A stretch of DNA of 47,467 nt from positions 1 through 47,467 of the forward strand of contig JAFEBT010000006.1 in NCBI GenBank assembly GCA_018242545.1, in the 5' to 3' direction. Under the pieces are notes generated by a model. The model was not told the DNA's origin, did not search any database, and was given only the letters and a program-made list of their open reading frames with translations. The stretch is from Pseudomonadota bacterium (GTDB taxonomy: Bacteria; Pseudomonadota; Alphaproteobacteria; 16-39-46). Each line of letters opens with the position of its first letter. The stretch's first letter is position 1. A program made the translations under genes and the position numbers. Below, piece by piece: positions 1 through 9,588 of this stretch.

Positions 1-217
1 GGCTCACATAGCTTCGATAATACACAAGAAGAAGGAGGACCATATCTTCAAGAGAAAGCTTAAAATCTCGCCCTGGTCTTTTATAGGCTCCCAACACCTC
101 TCTATCCCATAAAGGTGCCACTTCTTTTATTATTTTTTCAAATTGATGAGGGGTTACTCCGAACAATCTTAAAAAAACTGTTGGACTTTTCTTTACTTTC
201 TCGTATCTTAAGGACAT
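1..217 (-). CDS. IS transposase, N-terminal 72 residues (partial)
   Basis: Translating the minus strand from the ATG at 217 gives an uninterrupted 72-codon frame that runs off the window. It contains RLFGVTPHQFEKII, a region of the form VAPLWDRE, and then KRPGRDFKLSLEDMVLLLL. This arrangement (short N-terminus, helix-turn-helix with a GRxxKLSLED-type segment) is typical of the HTH_Tnp_4 head of IS5-like DDE transposases. The catalytic DDE domain would lie beyond position 1. The reading frame has no defect in the visible part, so the element may be intact. The family is recognised only from this head, so the exact IS group is not assigned. Confidence 0.7.
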   Translation of the reverse strand, partial: MSLRYEKVKKSPTVFLRLFGVTPHQFEKIIKEVAPLWDREVLGAYKRPGRDFKLSLEDMVLLLLVYYRSYVS

Positions 218-247
218 GGGAACCTACCTTGCTGGGTTTGTGTTCCC
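218..247 (-). promoter_or_regulatory. Hairpin over the transposase ribosome-binding region
   Basis: GGGAAC at 218-223 and GTTCCC at 242-247 form a perfect 6-bp inverted repeat ending immediately before the transposase ATG. On the minus strand the loop contains an AAGGTAGG purine stretch, the only Shine-Dalgarno-like sequence there. A hairpin that hides the transposase start is a known way for insertion sequences to limit read-through expression from flanking promoters. That role here is inferred. Confidence 0.4.
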
Positions 248-299
248 TACCTTTTCTCAAATTTCTCCAAAAATTCAATGTCTTATCTCTTTTCAAGAC

Positions 300-887
300 T
301 TACGCAGCAGATCTAATAATTGGTAAAATAAAGACGGAACCAAAAGTAGCAACATAGTTTCGAGTTAATTGATGACCATTGGAAGGCGTTGATTGGTTTA
401 TGGTTTTACCATCAGTATATATTATACCTGCGGCTCCAAACAAACTTACCCAATCTTGGAGTTTATAAGAAGCATAGGGTTGTAAGACGGCAGAATTGCT
501 CACTGTTTGTCCTGGAGGGGTTAAGAAAGATTTTGAATTTGAATGGGCGCCCGAAAAAGTTAGACCGACTGTCCAATCTCCATAAAGGGTGTCAACTCCG
601 ATGCTTGGAGAATATGAGCGGCTTGATCCATAACCTTCAGAAGAAGTATCTTTTGTTTTTCCATATCCAAAAGAAGACCATATGTTTGATGTTGGAAGTT
701 CTTCTTTTTTTTGAGTTGGGGCACTTTTGGTGATGTCGTTATGAAGATGATTTCTAAGATTTGATCTATAATCTAGATAAGTAGCGAGATGGTTTTGAAA
801 AGACCTTGAAGCAGTGTCCCCGTTTAAAAGGGAGGTTCCAAGCAAGAATCCTAAAAAAGAAAAGAAATGGAAAAGATTTTTTTTCAT
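300..887 (-). pseudogene. Autotransporter beta-barrel protein truncated by the IS
   Basis: The predicted 195-residue product begins with a signal peptide (MKKNLFHFFSFLGFLLG, residues 1-17) and then has alternating beta-strand sequence typical of an autotransporter barrel. Examples are SPSIGVDTLYGDWTVGLTF and AVLQPYASYKLQDWVSLFGAAG. Autotransporter barrels are usually about 260-300 residues and end in an aromatic-terminated strand. Here the frame stops after only part of the barrel with RSAA, where the last residues and the stop come from the insertion-sequence tip at about 300-306. A protein without its final strands should not insert in the outer membrane, so this is called a pseudogene. There is no passenger region in front of the barrel, only about 60 low-complexity residues. 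An AGGAAAA ribosome site precedes the ATG at 887. Confidence 0.65.
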
Positions 888-919
888 GATTTTCCTATGA
901 GATTAAAACAAACTTAAAT

Positions 920-1457
920 TTAACTGCATATTACATCAGAGCCACTGGAATAACAATTTTGTGAAGGCGTTGTTGCTTGAATCGGGGTTTGAACGGGGCT
1001 TTGATCGGTGCTTTGAACGGCACTTTGAACGGCTGTATTTGAAACAACAGCTACAGCGACGTCGGGTGCTATGTTTGAAATAGACACGGTATCTCTCATA
1101 ATTTCTGCTGGATCAATTGGTGAAGAGGTTGACTCTCCAGTGGGACCTGTTGGAGCTGTTGGACTATTTGAAATATTGCTTATAGGAGGATTAGAGGTTG
1201 AAGTAGTAATAGAAGATATATTAAGGGTTTGGCTGTGGGATAAGGTATTACTCAATTGATTATGGCTTATAAGCCCTCCTCCTACTGAAACAAGAGGGGA
1301 ACGAATAATTGAAGGTGCAATGGTGCTTTCTAGAATGGGAGAATCTATAGACAGCGAAAGGGCAGGCTCTAGAATTCCGATTGTCCCTAAAAAGAAGGAA
1401 GAGGAAATAAGAAGAAGGCGTAAGCTATTTTTTTGGATTACATGAATTTTTTCCCAT
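920..1457 (-). pseudogene. Ser/Thr/Pro-rich secreted protein with an out-of-frame leader at an A7 run
   Basis: An ATG at 1457 opens a frame (MGKNSCNPKK) that stops after ten codons, just past seven consecutive A on the minus strand (1428-1434). Adding one A joins it to the main frame, which reads NSLRLLLISSSFFLGTIGIL, an obvious signal-peptide core. It continues for about 165 codons of Ser/Thr/Pro/Gln-rich sequence to the TAA at 920. The last residues are NCYSSGSDVICS, a small Cys-bracketed turn of the kind found in autotransporter passengers. No other ATG or GTG starts the main frame ahead of the signal peptide; a TTG at 1255 would give a 111-residue leaderless product. The gene is either decayed, phase-variable, or rescued by slippage. 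It lies 32 bp upstream of the barrel gene and may once have worked with it. Confidence 0.5.
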
Positions 1458-1754
1458 CTTTGATTATTTTTTAGTGTGTATTTTAATTTTTATGATAACG
1501 ACCTTTCTTGAGCGACAATGCGTCTTCATATTTTTTTAGAAAGACTTTTTAGACGAATGAATTAACTTAATATATATAAAATTAAAGTCTATTTAACAAT
1601 AGATTATAGTTTTTAAAATCTCCTATTTTTTCACACCCTTTATTTTCTGACTTTTTTACATATAAAGAATCATTTTTTAAGTTCAAAAATATTTCTTAAC
1701 CTTTTTGAGAGATCAAGAAAAATCAAATCTTGGTTTTTTCTTAAAGCTCAAGAA

Positions 1755-2792
1755 TTATTGAAGATCTTCAAGAGGCCAACGAGGACGCGGAGAAAAATCT
1801 AAAGCATTTTGTTTTCCTTGTTTTAATCTTTCTATTCCAGCCCAAGCAACCATTGCGCCATTATCCGTGCAAAGTTTAAGGGGAGGAACTTTTAAAGGAA
1901 GATGATGTTCATATGCAAGCGTTTCAAGTTTCTTTTTAAGATAGAGATTTGATGCAACGCCTCCTGCGACAACAAAAGAAAAAGAAGGCTTAAATGTTTT
2001 GCAAAGATTAAAAGCATTTTGGCATCGATCCATTAAAACTTCTCCTACAGCTTTTTGGAAAGAGGCGGCCATATCATTTTTATCTTGAAGTGTTAAAGGA
2101 TGAGGAAGTGTTTCAACTTTTTTGAGAACGGCTGTTTTAAGCCCTGAAAATGAGAAGTTACAGTGAGATGTTCGTAAAAGAGGCTTGGGAAGCTCGAAAC
2201 GGTTCGAATCTCCAAGTTCTGCACTTTTTTCAAGGGCTGGTCCCCCAGGATACCCAAGATCTAAAAGCTTTGCAATCTTATCAAAAGCTTCTCCCGCAGC
2301 ATCATCAAGAGATGTCCCTAGCAGCTTATAACGTCCAACACCTTCTGTCCAAAGAAATTGGGTATGACCTCCCGAGATAAGGAGAAGAAGATAAGGAAAA
2401 GAAATTTCTTCGATCATTCTTATTGTAAGAGCATGCGCCTCGAGGTGATTAATGGCGAGGAAAGGCTTGTTGAGTGCAGCAGAAAGGGCTTTTGCATAAA
2501 GAACGCCAACCAGGACGCCTCCCATAAGACCAGGCCCCCCTGTCACAGCAATAGCGCTTATGTCCTGAAGTGAAAGATTTGCCTCTTGGAGAGCTTCTTT
2601 TAACAAAAGAGGGAGTCTTTCAAGGTGTGCTCTCGCGGCAAGTTCCGGAACAACGCCTCCAAATGACATGTGATCTTTTCGTTGTGTATAGACTTGATTG
2701 CTTAAAATTTGTCGATTCTCTGAAACAATGGCAATAGATGTTTCATCACAACTGGTTTCAATTCCGAGTATTCTTAAAGGTAAAGAGATCAT
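1755..2792 (-). CDS. tsaD: tRNA N6-adenosine threonylcarbamoyltransferase TsaD
   Basis: TsaD transfers the threonylcarbamoyl group from threonylcarbamoyl-AMP to A37 of ANN-decoding tRNAs, in the cytoplasm with TsaB and TsaE. The 345-residue product has the usual length and the full set of ASKHA/Kae1 motifs. These are GIETSCDETS (10-19), the metal-binding pair H116 and H120 in INHLEAHAL, LISGGHTQ, the SLDDAAGEAFDK segment, and CTDNGAMVAWAG near the C-terminus. The start MISLPLRILGIETS has the short leader typical of the family. The gene is divergent from groES, with about 140 bp between the two starts. It is unrelated in function to the surface-protein genes downstream. The call is secure. Confidence 0.98.
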   Translation of the reverse strand: MISLPLRILGIETSCDETSIAIVSENRQILSNQVYTQRKDHMSFGGVVPELAARAHLERLPLLLKEALQEANLSLQDISAIAVTGGPGLMGGVLVGVLYAKALSAALNKPFLAINHLEAHALTIRMIEEISFPYLLLLISGGHTQFLWTEGVGRYKLLGTSLDDAAGEAFDKIAKLLDLGYPGGPALEKSAELGDSNRFELPKPLLRTSHCNFSFSGLKTAVLKKVETLPHPLTLQDKNDMAASFQKAVGEVLMDRCQNAFNLCKTFKPSFSFVVAGGVASNLYLKKKLETLAYEHHLPLKVPPLKLCTDNGAMVAWAGIERLKQGKQNALDFSPRPRWPLEDLQ

Positions 2793-2816
2793 GACATGCT
2801 TGATTAAAAATAGTTA

Positions 2817-2846
2817 TTGACAGGAAAAAGAGACCTGATTTATATT
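2817..2846 (+). promoter_or_regulatory. Sigma-70 promoter of groES-groEL
   Basis: TTGACA at 2817-2822 (-35) is followed after 18 bp by TATATT at 2841-2846 (-10); TTATAT one base earlier gives 17 bp spacing. The -10 box touches the CIRCE operator that begins at 2845, the usual arrangement for HrcA repression at the transcription start. Confidence 0.85.
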
Positions 2847-2871
2847 AGCACTCATACAAGCAAAGTGCTAA
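2845..2871 (+). promoter_or_regulatory. CIRCE operator (HrcA site) upstream of groES
   Basis: TTAGCACTC, nine bases, then AAGTGCTAA matches the CIRCE inverted repeat (TTAGCACTC-N9-GAGTGCTAA) with a single change in the right arm. HrcA binds this element and represses chaperonin genes until heat shock engages GroEL. It overlaps the -10 region and lies about 60 bp upstream of the groES ATG. The hrcA gene itself is not in the window. Confidence 0.93.
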
Positions 2872-2929
2872 TACATTTCATATTACACTTAATTTATACA
2901 GTTTAACAAGAACAGAAAGGATTTTCATA

Positions 2930-3220
2930 ATGAAGTTCAGACCACTTCATGATCGTGTTATGATCCGTCGCTTAGAAAGTGAAGAGAAAACTAAAGGCGG
3001 GATTATTATCCCTGATACTGCAAAAGAAAAGCCAATGGAAGGCGAAGTTGTTGCCGTAGGTCCTGGTGGAAGAGGCGATGATGGAAAATTAATTGCGCTT
3101 GACGTTAAAGTTAAGGATCGGGTTGTTTTTGGCAAATGGTCCGGAACTGAGATTAAGGTTGATGGCGAAGATTATCTAATTATGAAAGAAAGTGACATTA
3201 TGGGCATTTTAACAGCCTAA
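2930..3220 (+). CDS. groES: Co-chaperonin GroES
   Basis: GroES forms the heptameric lid of the GroEL folding chamber. The 96-residue product matches the family from end to end: [14 protein letters not shown] at the start, the mobile loop [17 protein letters not shown] (about 19-35), the GxVxAVGPG turn, and a C-terminal [15 protein letters not shown]. It is preceded by AGAAAGGA and sits 49 bp ahead of groEL in the standard two-gene operon. Control is by the CIRCE element upstream. There is nothing odd in the sequence. Confidence 0.98.
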   Translation: MKFRPLHDRVMIRRLESEEKTKGGIIIPDTAKEKPMEGEVVAVGPGGRGDDGKLIALDVKVKDRVVFGKWSGTEIKVDGEDYLIMKESDIMGILTA

Positions 3221-3269
3221 GTTTTTTTAAGGTGTTAAAATTGTATTAATTTAAAAGGAGAATTAATAA

Positions 3270-4934
<1,665 letters not shown>

Positions 4935-4975
4935 TCTAACCCATTATCTATTCAGACTCCATGTCTATCAAAGTA

Positions 4976-5001
4976 AAAAGGGGCCAATTTGGCCCCTTTT
5001 T
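4976..5001. terminator. Bidirectional terminator between groEL and mnmA
   Basis: AAAAAGGGGCCA, a three-base ATT loop, then TGGCCCCTTTTT forms a GC-rich stem flanked by A5 and T5. It has the features of a rho-independent terminator on both strands and lies between the convergent ends of groEL (4934) and mnmA (5024). Confidence 0.92.
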
Positions 5002-5023
5002 AATGGTTCAAACTTTAAAAACT

Positions 5024-6148
5024 TTAACGTGAAATCCAGCCCCCTCCAAGAACCTGACTGTTTTTATAAAAAACACAAGCTTGTCCTGCAGATATGCCAA
5101 ATTCAGGGGTTTCAAAAGTAATTTGAGCTGTTTTCTCTCCAAGATTCAGAAAAGCGGTGGCAGGCAAGGGCTCTTGAGAAGAACGCACCTTAACATGACA
5201 TGAAATTGAAGTATCTGCAGGAGACTGACTTAGCCAATTAACATCATTTAAATAAATTTCTTTTTTTGCTAAAGAAGATTGTGGTCCCACAATAACTTGA
5301 TGTTTTTCAGGGTTTAATCGAATGACATAAAGAGGTTCACCATTATTAGGGTTTGAAGACAGGTTAAGGCCTTTCCTCTGTCCTATTGTAAAATTGATAA
5401 TTCCTGAATGCTTTCCAAGAACATGCCCAGCCTCATCAAGAATTTCACCACTTTCTAAAGCACCAGGGCGTAGTTTTTCAACAACTTGAGCATAATTTCC
5501 ATTGGGTACAAAGCAAATATCTTGGCTATCTGGTTTATCAGCTACATTCAGGCCAAGACGATACGCATGAAGCCGAGTTTCTTCTTTCGTCATATGCCCT
5601 AAGGGAAATCTTAAATAATCAAGCTGATCGGTGGTTGTTGCAAACAAAAAATAGCTTTGATCTTTTTTTGAATTTTGAGCACGGTGAAGCTCAGGCCCGT
5701 GCTGGCCAAGACGTCTTTCTACATAATGACCTGTTGCAAGAGCATGGCCCCCCAAATCTTTGGCAACTTTAAAAAGATCTCTGAATTTGACGCGTTGATT
5801 GCATCTTACACAGGGAATGGGGGTTTCGCCCCTAAGATAACTGTCAGCAAAATCTTCAATGACAGATTCTTTAAAAACACTTTCATAATCAAGAACATAA
5901 TGAGGAAATCCAAATTTTTCTGCAACCAAAGAAGCATCATAAATGTCTTGCCCAGCACAACAGGCGCCTTTTTTTCCAAGGCTCATGCCATAATCATAGA
6001 GTTGGAGCGTGATTCCAATAACATTAAACCCAGCTTCATGGAGGAGCGCTGCTGTGACAGAGCTATCAACCCCACCTGACATCGCAACAATAATGCGTGT
6101 TTGGGAGGGATTTGAAAAGCCCAAAGAAGTTAAATCAAGGCCTGACAT
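5024..6148 (-). CDS. mnmA: tRNA-specific 2-thiouridylase MnmA
   Basis: MnmA makes the 2-thio group of 5-substituted 2-thiouridine at U34 of Lys, Glu and Gln tRNAs, using ATP and a relayed persulfide. The 374 residues carry the PP-loop AMSGGVDSS (22-30). They also carry the catalytic cysteines expected from the E. coli enzyme, Cys116 in CNQRVKF and Cys212 in SQDICFVP. An extra Cys113 forms CVRC, a variant common in alphaproteobacteria. The family tRNA-binding and C-terminal beta-barrel regions follow (FTIGQRKGL; TAQITFETP). It is transcribed alone towards the shared terminator with groEL. Confidence 0.97.
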   Translation of the reverse strand: MSGLDLTSLGFSNPSQTRIIVAMSGGVDSSVTAALLHEAGFNVIGITLQLYDYGMSLGKKGACCAGQDIYDASLVAEKFGFPHYVLDYESVFKESVIEDFADSYLRGETPIPCVRCNQRVKFRDLFKVAKDLGGHALATGHYVERRLGQHGPELHRAQNSKKDQSYFLFATTTDQLDYLRFPLGHMTKEETRLHAYRLGLNVADKPDSQDICFVPNGNYAQVVEKLRPGALESGEILDEAGHVLGKHSGIINFTIGQRKGLNLSSNPNNGEPLYVIRLNPEKHQVIVGPQSSLAKKEIYLNDVNWLSQSPADTSISCHVKVRSSQEPLPATAFLNLGEKTAQITFETPEFGISAGQACVFYKNSQVLGGGWISR

Positions 6149-6287
6149 TACGTTTTACTCAGATTAAATATTTTTAAGGAAAATCAATATATCTAAAATT
6201 TTTCCAAAAAAGAAGCATTCCTTTATAAGAAGAGTTAATTTGATCATTGACAGTCGCACATCCTCTCGTTAATTTACAAACACATCT

Positions 6288-6380
6288 GGAGGGGTGGCCG
6301 AGTGGCTGAAGGCGGCGGTTTGCTAAACCGTTATACGGTGAATAGCCGTATCGAGGGTTCGAATCCCTTCCCCTCCTCCA
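6288..6380 (+). tRNA. tRNA-Ser (anticodon GCT)
   Basis: This 93-nt type II tRNA folds with acceptor GGAGGGG/CCCCTCC and D-stem GCC/GGC. The anticodon stem GCGGT/ACCGT surrounds TTGCTAA, with anticodon GCT at 6322-6324. A long variable arm ATACGG/CCGTAT and T-loop TTCGAAT follow. The CCA is encoded. It reads AGC/AGT serine codons. The discriminator base before CCA is T, whereas bacterial serine tRNAs usually have G there. A tRNA next to the start of the glycan locus marks the edge of the conserved chromosome. Confidence 0.96.
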
Positions 6381-6664
6381 GTTTTAAATGGTTGTATATT
6401 CATATGACTATAATTAAATACGATGATAATGAATTTTCCTATCATTCCTCCTGAGCATACATAAGAGTAGATACTATTATCGAATATTTCAAAAATCGAT
6501 GATAACATCATTTCTTATCAGCATTTCTAATAATAACTTGGAGCATTATTCTCGAAGTCTTCTAAACCATTGGTTGGTGACGTTGGTTTTTCCGTCCAGT
6601 TTAGAGGAGAGTTATTTTAAGCAATATTAAATCTTTTCATTTTTTTGCTAAAGAGCATAGGATT

Positions 6665-7750
6665 TTAATTCTTCAAGGAGTTAGAAATAGCCTGGTCCCA
6701 AAGATTAAAAATTAAATTAGGATGAAACTGCTCAGAGAGTTGTTTTGCATTTTGAGAAAGTTTCACCCGTTGATTTGTATCTTTTAAAAGTTCAAGAGAA
6801 ATCTGCGTGAGAGCTTCAATATCCCCAATGGGAAAAAGTCGTCCGTTAATATGATCTTGTATAATATCAATGTTTCCAGAACAATTGGAGGCTATTACAG
6901 GTAGACCAATAGCCATGGCTTCACATAAAGCATTTGGGAATCCTTCGTAATGTGAGGGAAAGATGAAAAGATCTGCTTTAAGAAGAGAGGTCTGAATCTC
7001 TTTAAGAGCACCTGGGAGAAAGACTTTATTTTCTAAATTCAAGAAAGAAATAAGCTTTTCAAGATTTTTACGTTCTTGACCTTCTCCATAAATGGTAAGT
7101 ATTAAATTAGAATACTGCTGTAGGAGGTTTGAAAAGGTATAAATAAGTGTATCAAAACCTTTAAAGGGGCAGAGTCTTCCTATAGATACAATATGTTGAG
7201 GCATTAAATTAACATCTTGTTTTGTTTTATTTGGAATAAGAACAGCATTTGGAATAACAGAAACATTTTTTAAATTTTTAAAATATTGAGCCGCTGATTC
7301 CGTTTGAACGATAACTTGGCTTGCTTTTGAATAGAAAAGTCCTCGTAATTTTTGATAAAGTAAGGGAATTTTATGATATTTTGGATGGGTCCGCTCAGAA
7401 ACAATAACAGGAATCTTTAAGCCAAGTGAGGATATCAGGGTTGTGATATTCATGATGTCAACAAAAGACACAATGAGATCAGGTTTAAGCTTTTGAATTT
7501 TTTTTCTTAACGAGAGAAAACGATCTGAAATGGCTTTAAGACGATTTATACATGAAGTTTCTGGTTTATTTTTATTCAATTGAAAAATATTAATTTTAGA
7601 ATTTAAAGGATAAAAAGGAGGGGATTCAGGACGATCAAGCGTAATGAGTGAGATTTTATGACCTTGTGAGGCCCAATGGTTTGCAAGAATTGATAAAACG
7701 CGTTGAGCGCCACCAGAATTGAGAGAAGAAATAATGAGAGCAAGGTGCAT
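6665..7750 (-). CDS. GT4-family glycosyltransferase (left end of glycan locus)
   Basis: This is a GT-B fold enzyme that transfers a sugar from a nucleotide donor, probably at the cytoplasmic face of the membrane. The N-terminus MHLALIISSLNSGGAQRVL is the acceptor-side Rossmann start. The C-terminal donor site carries SIGRLCPFKGFDTLI, and then EGFPNALCEAMAIGLPV followed by IASNCSGN, the GT4 EX7E region. The ATG at 7750 is chosen over the GTG at 7756 because it aligns with the paralogue at 36754-37845, which begins MHIAL. The two are similar throughout and bracket the locus. The gene starts 14 bp after the end of the methyltransferase gene at 7764. No clear terminator follows it. Donor and acceptor sugars cannot be read from sequence. 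Confidence 0.9.
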   Translation of the reverse strand: MHLALIISSLNSGGAQRVLSILANHWASQGHKISLITLDRPESPPFYPLNSKINIFQLNKNKPETSCINRLKAISDRFLSLRKKIQKLKPDLIVSFVDIMNITTLISSLGLKIPVIVSERTHPKYHKIPLLYQKLRGLFYSKASQVIVQTESAAQYFKNLKNVSVIPNAVLIPNKTKQDVNLMPQHIVSIGRLCPFKGFDTLIYTFSNLLQQYSNLILTIYGEGQERKNLEKLISFLNLENKVFLPGALKEIQTSLLKADLFIFPSHYEGFPNALCEAMAIGLPVIASNCSGNIDIIQDHINGRLFPIGDIEALTQISLELLKDTNQRVKLSQNAKQLSEQFHPNLIFNLWDQAISNSLKN

Positions 7751-7763
7751 TGGCACGTGTGAA

Positions 7764-8588
7764 TTATCTTTTAAAAAGAATATAAGCTAAATGATTTGAT
7801 TTTTTAGATTTAATATTTATAAATTTAAATTTATTTCTTAAAAAGAACATTTTATATTGTGACTTTAAATAGTAATGGTCACCCGTTACCGGATCTGGCG
7901 GGAAATAAATATTCTGGAATGATCCCTTTAAACGTTTTGAACCGATGTTTTGGAGTTTCTTAAAATGTTTGAAGAAAGAGAGAGGAAAATACTTTGAGGA
8001 AACTATAAGGGATGCTAAATAATTTAAATAACATTTAAAATAAAGATTTTTAGATATAAAAAGCTCACCTACCATAATTAAAAATCCTCCCTTTTTAAGG
8101 AGCCGATAGGATTCTTGCAAAAGTACATCAGGATTTTCTGCATGATGAAAAGCTTGGGCCATTACAATAAAGTCCAAGCTTTCTGAAGGTAATTTAATGT
8201 CATAAAAAGATCCAAGACATAATGTGAGCTTTTCGGGGGAAATTTTATAATGCTCAAGTAATTTACTTCCTAAGTCGAATACATTTTTCCGAGAATAATC
8301 AATAGCATAAAATTGAGTTATTAACGGATAGTTTTTTAAGATAAAAGCTGTTAACCACATGGATCCTGCTGCAAAATCAGCGCCTACACCTGAAATTTTT
8401 TTTCCTAATTTTTCTAAACAAAGACAAGCTCTTTTAAAATCTTCTAGAAATCCTTCTTCTTCAATATATGTCTCTACTTCATTAAAATTATTAATTAGGT
8501 TATTAAAAGTGCCTCCAATATCTTTATTCTCCCAGTAATCTTGATACTTTTCTTTATTTTCCTTCCATATTTGAATATTATAGGTCAT
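7764..8588 (-). CDS. SAM-dependent methyltransferase (Methyltransf_11 type)
   Basis: The 274-residue product has a class I methyltransferase core. SGVGADFAAGSMWLTAFIL (about 66-84) is motif I, YAIDYSRKN follows as the acidic-loop region, and LDFIVMAQAFHHAENPDVL with the LLKKGGFLIMVGE segment are motifs IV and V. The N-terminal 60 residues contain YWENKDIGGTFNN, and the C-terminus is Lys-rich. It lies among sugar-building genes and most likely methylates a glycan or sugar intermediate, but the substrate is unknown. There is a 52-bp gap to the UDP-xylose synthase gene upstream and 13 bp to the glycosyltransferase gene downstream, so the three are probably co-transcribed. Confidence 0.8.
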   Translation of the reverse strand: MTYNIQIWKENKEKYQDYWENKDIGGTFNNLINNFNEVETYIEEEGFLEDFKRACLCLEKLGKKISGVGADFAAGSMWLTAFILKNYPLITQFYAIDYSRKNVFDLGSKLLEHYKISPEKLTLCLGSFYDIKLPSESLDFIVMAQAFHHAENPDVLLQESYRLLKKGGFLIMVGELFISKNLYFKCYLNYLASLIVSSKYFPLSFFKHFKKLQNIGSKRLKGSFQNIYFPPDPVTGDHYYLKSQYKMFFLRNKFKFINIKSKKSNHLAYILFKR

Positions 8589-8640
8589 TTTTGGTCCTTT
8601 GGAACAAATGTAATTTTATTATTCAATAAAGAGCTCATTT

Positions 8641-9588
8641 TTAAGCTAAGATTTTCTTAAAGTAATCTATTGTTAATTTTAATCCATCTTTAAGTGAAGT
8701 AGTTGGAGTCCAATCAAGGTATTTCTTTGCTTTTGATATATCTGGTTGACGTTGTTTAGGGTCATCTTGAGGAAGAGATTTATATTCAATTTCAAGCTTT
8801 TTTCCCATAAGCTCCATTATTGTTTCAGCTAAGCAATTCATTGTTATGGGTTGGGGGTTGCCAAGGTTTATAGGTGTTGTGATACTATTTCCAAGTTTCA
8901 TCAATTTTAAGAGGCCATCTACAAGATCATTAATATAACAAAAACTCCGTGTTTGAGATCCGTCACCATAAATTGTTAATTTATTGTTACGTAATGCTTG
9001 TACGATAAAGTTACTGACGACTCTTCCATCATCAGGTCTCATATAAGGACCATAGGTATTGAAAATCCGAGCAACTCTTATTTGAACATTGTATTCTCTA
9101 TGGTAATCAAAAAATAAAGTTTCAGCAGATCTTTTTCCTTCATCATAACAACTGCGTATTCCTATTGGATTGACACGCCCCCAATATTCTTCATGCTGAA
9201 CCTCTATTTCAGGATCTCCATAAACTTCACTTGTTGAAGCTTGTAAAATTTTAGAATTATTCATTTTAGCAAGATCAAGCATATTTATAGCACCCATGAC
9301 ATTAGTTATTATAGTTTTTACGGGGTCTGATTGATAATAAACGGGACTTGCAGGACATGCTAAATTATAGATTTCTTCCACTTGTGCTTTAAAGGGCTGA
9401 GTTACATCATGCCTTACAAGTTCAAAATAAGGACTCTTAAGAAGATCAGAAATATTTTCTTTTCTTCCTGTAAAGAAATTATCAAGGCAAATCACATCAT
9501 AATTTAAATCAAGAAGTTTTCTGCATAAATGCGTTCCTATAAATCCTGCACCACCAGTAACGAGCACTCTTTCTTTAAACATTGGCAT
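8641..9588 (-). CDS. UDP-glucuronate decarboxylase (UDP-xylose synthase)
   Basis: This enzyme decarboxylates UDP-glucuronate to UDP-xylose through a 4-keto intermediate. The 315 residues form an extended SDR: the NAD site TGGAGFIG (11-18), the catalytic TSE at 119-121, and SCYDEGKR with Tyr148 and Lys152. The RSCYDEGKR motif, and the segment [19 protein letters not shown], distinguish UDP-xylose synthases from generic epimerases. The start is ATG 9588 or ATG 9582, both compatible with [11 protein letters not shown]. The gene overlaps the GT2 gene by 14 bp. It implies that xylose, or an arabinose made from it, is in the glycan; the UDP-glucose dehydrogenase needed to make the precursor is not in the window. 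Confidence 0.9.
   Translation of the reverse strand: MPMFKERVLVTGGAGFIGTHLCRKLLDLNYDVICLDNFFTGRKENISDLLKSPYFELVRHDVTQPFKAQVEEIYNLACPASPVYYQSDPVKTIITNVMGAINMLDLAKMNNSKILQASTSEVYGDPEIEVQHEEYWGRVNPIGIRSCYDEGKRSAETLFFDYHREYNVQIRVARIFNTYGPYMRPDDGRVVSNFIVQALRNNKLTIYGDGSQTRSFCYINDLVDGLLKLMKLGNSITTPINLGNPQPITMNCLAETIMELMGKKLEIEYKSLPQDDPKQRQPDISKAKKYLDWTPTTSLKDGLKLTIDYFKKILA

Larger units (their letters stand above)
1..306 (-). mobile_element. 5' end of an IS5-like insertion sequence, cut by the window edge
   Basis: The transposase start and leader of an insertion sequence lie here; the rest of the element runs off the window. The probable outer tip is GACTTACGCA at 297-306, because the autotransporter barrel frame breaks there and takes its stop codon from this sequence. 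Tips of this kind are, as I recall, common in IS5-family elements, but the far end is not visible, so neither the inverted repeat nor a target duplication can be confirmed. The insertion has disrupted the gene at 300-887. Confidence 0.6.

Noticed and set aside
1711-1739. GATCAAGA, loop, TCTTGGTT followed by T-run on the plus strand, a possible terminator
   Set aside because: No plus-strand gene precedes it. On the strand of tsaD the T-run is absent, so it is not a supported terminator.
2947-3135. Minus-strand frames inside groES, groEL and other conserved genes
   Set aside because: These are shadows of well-supported genes on the other strand, with no ribosome site and no family match.
6323-6511. 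A 62-residue minus-strand frame ending GGEGIRTLDTAIHRITV
   Set aside because: Its C-terminal part is a reverse reading of the tRNA-Ser gene. Peptides ending GGEGIRTLDT are a well-known false gene caused by this tRNA.
6553-6610. Imperfect hairpin built on TCTAAAC and GTTTAGA
   Set aside because: The outer stem is seven pairs around a large loop with poor inner pairing and no T-run on either side, so it is not a convincing terminator or RNA gene.
6527-6616. A 29-codon minus-strand frame (NNSPLNWTEKPTSPTNGLED then ending PSYY) beyond the last glycan gene
   Set aside because: It has no start codon and no ribosome site, and I recognise no family. It could be the remnant of a decayed gene, but this cannot be shown.
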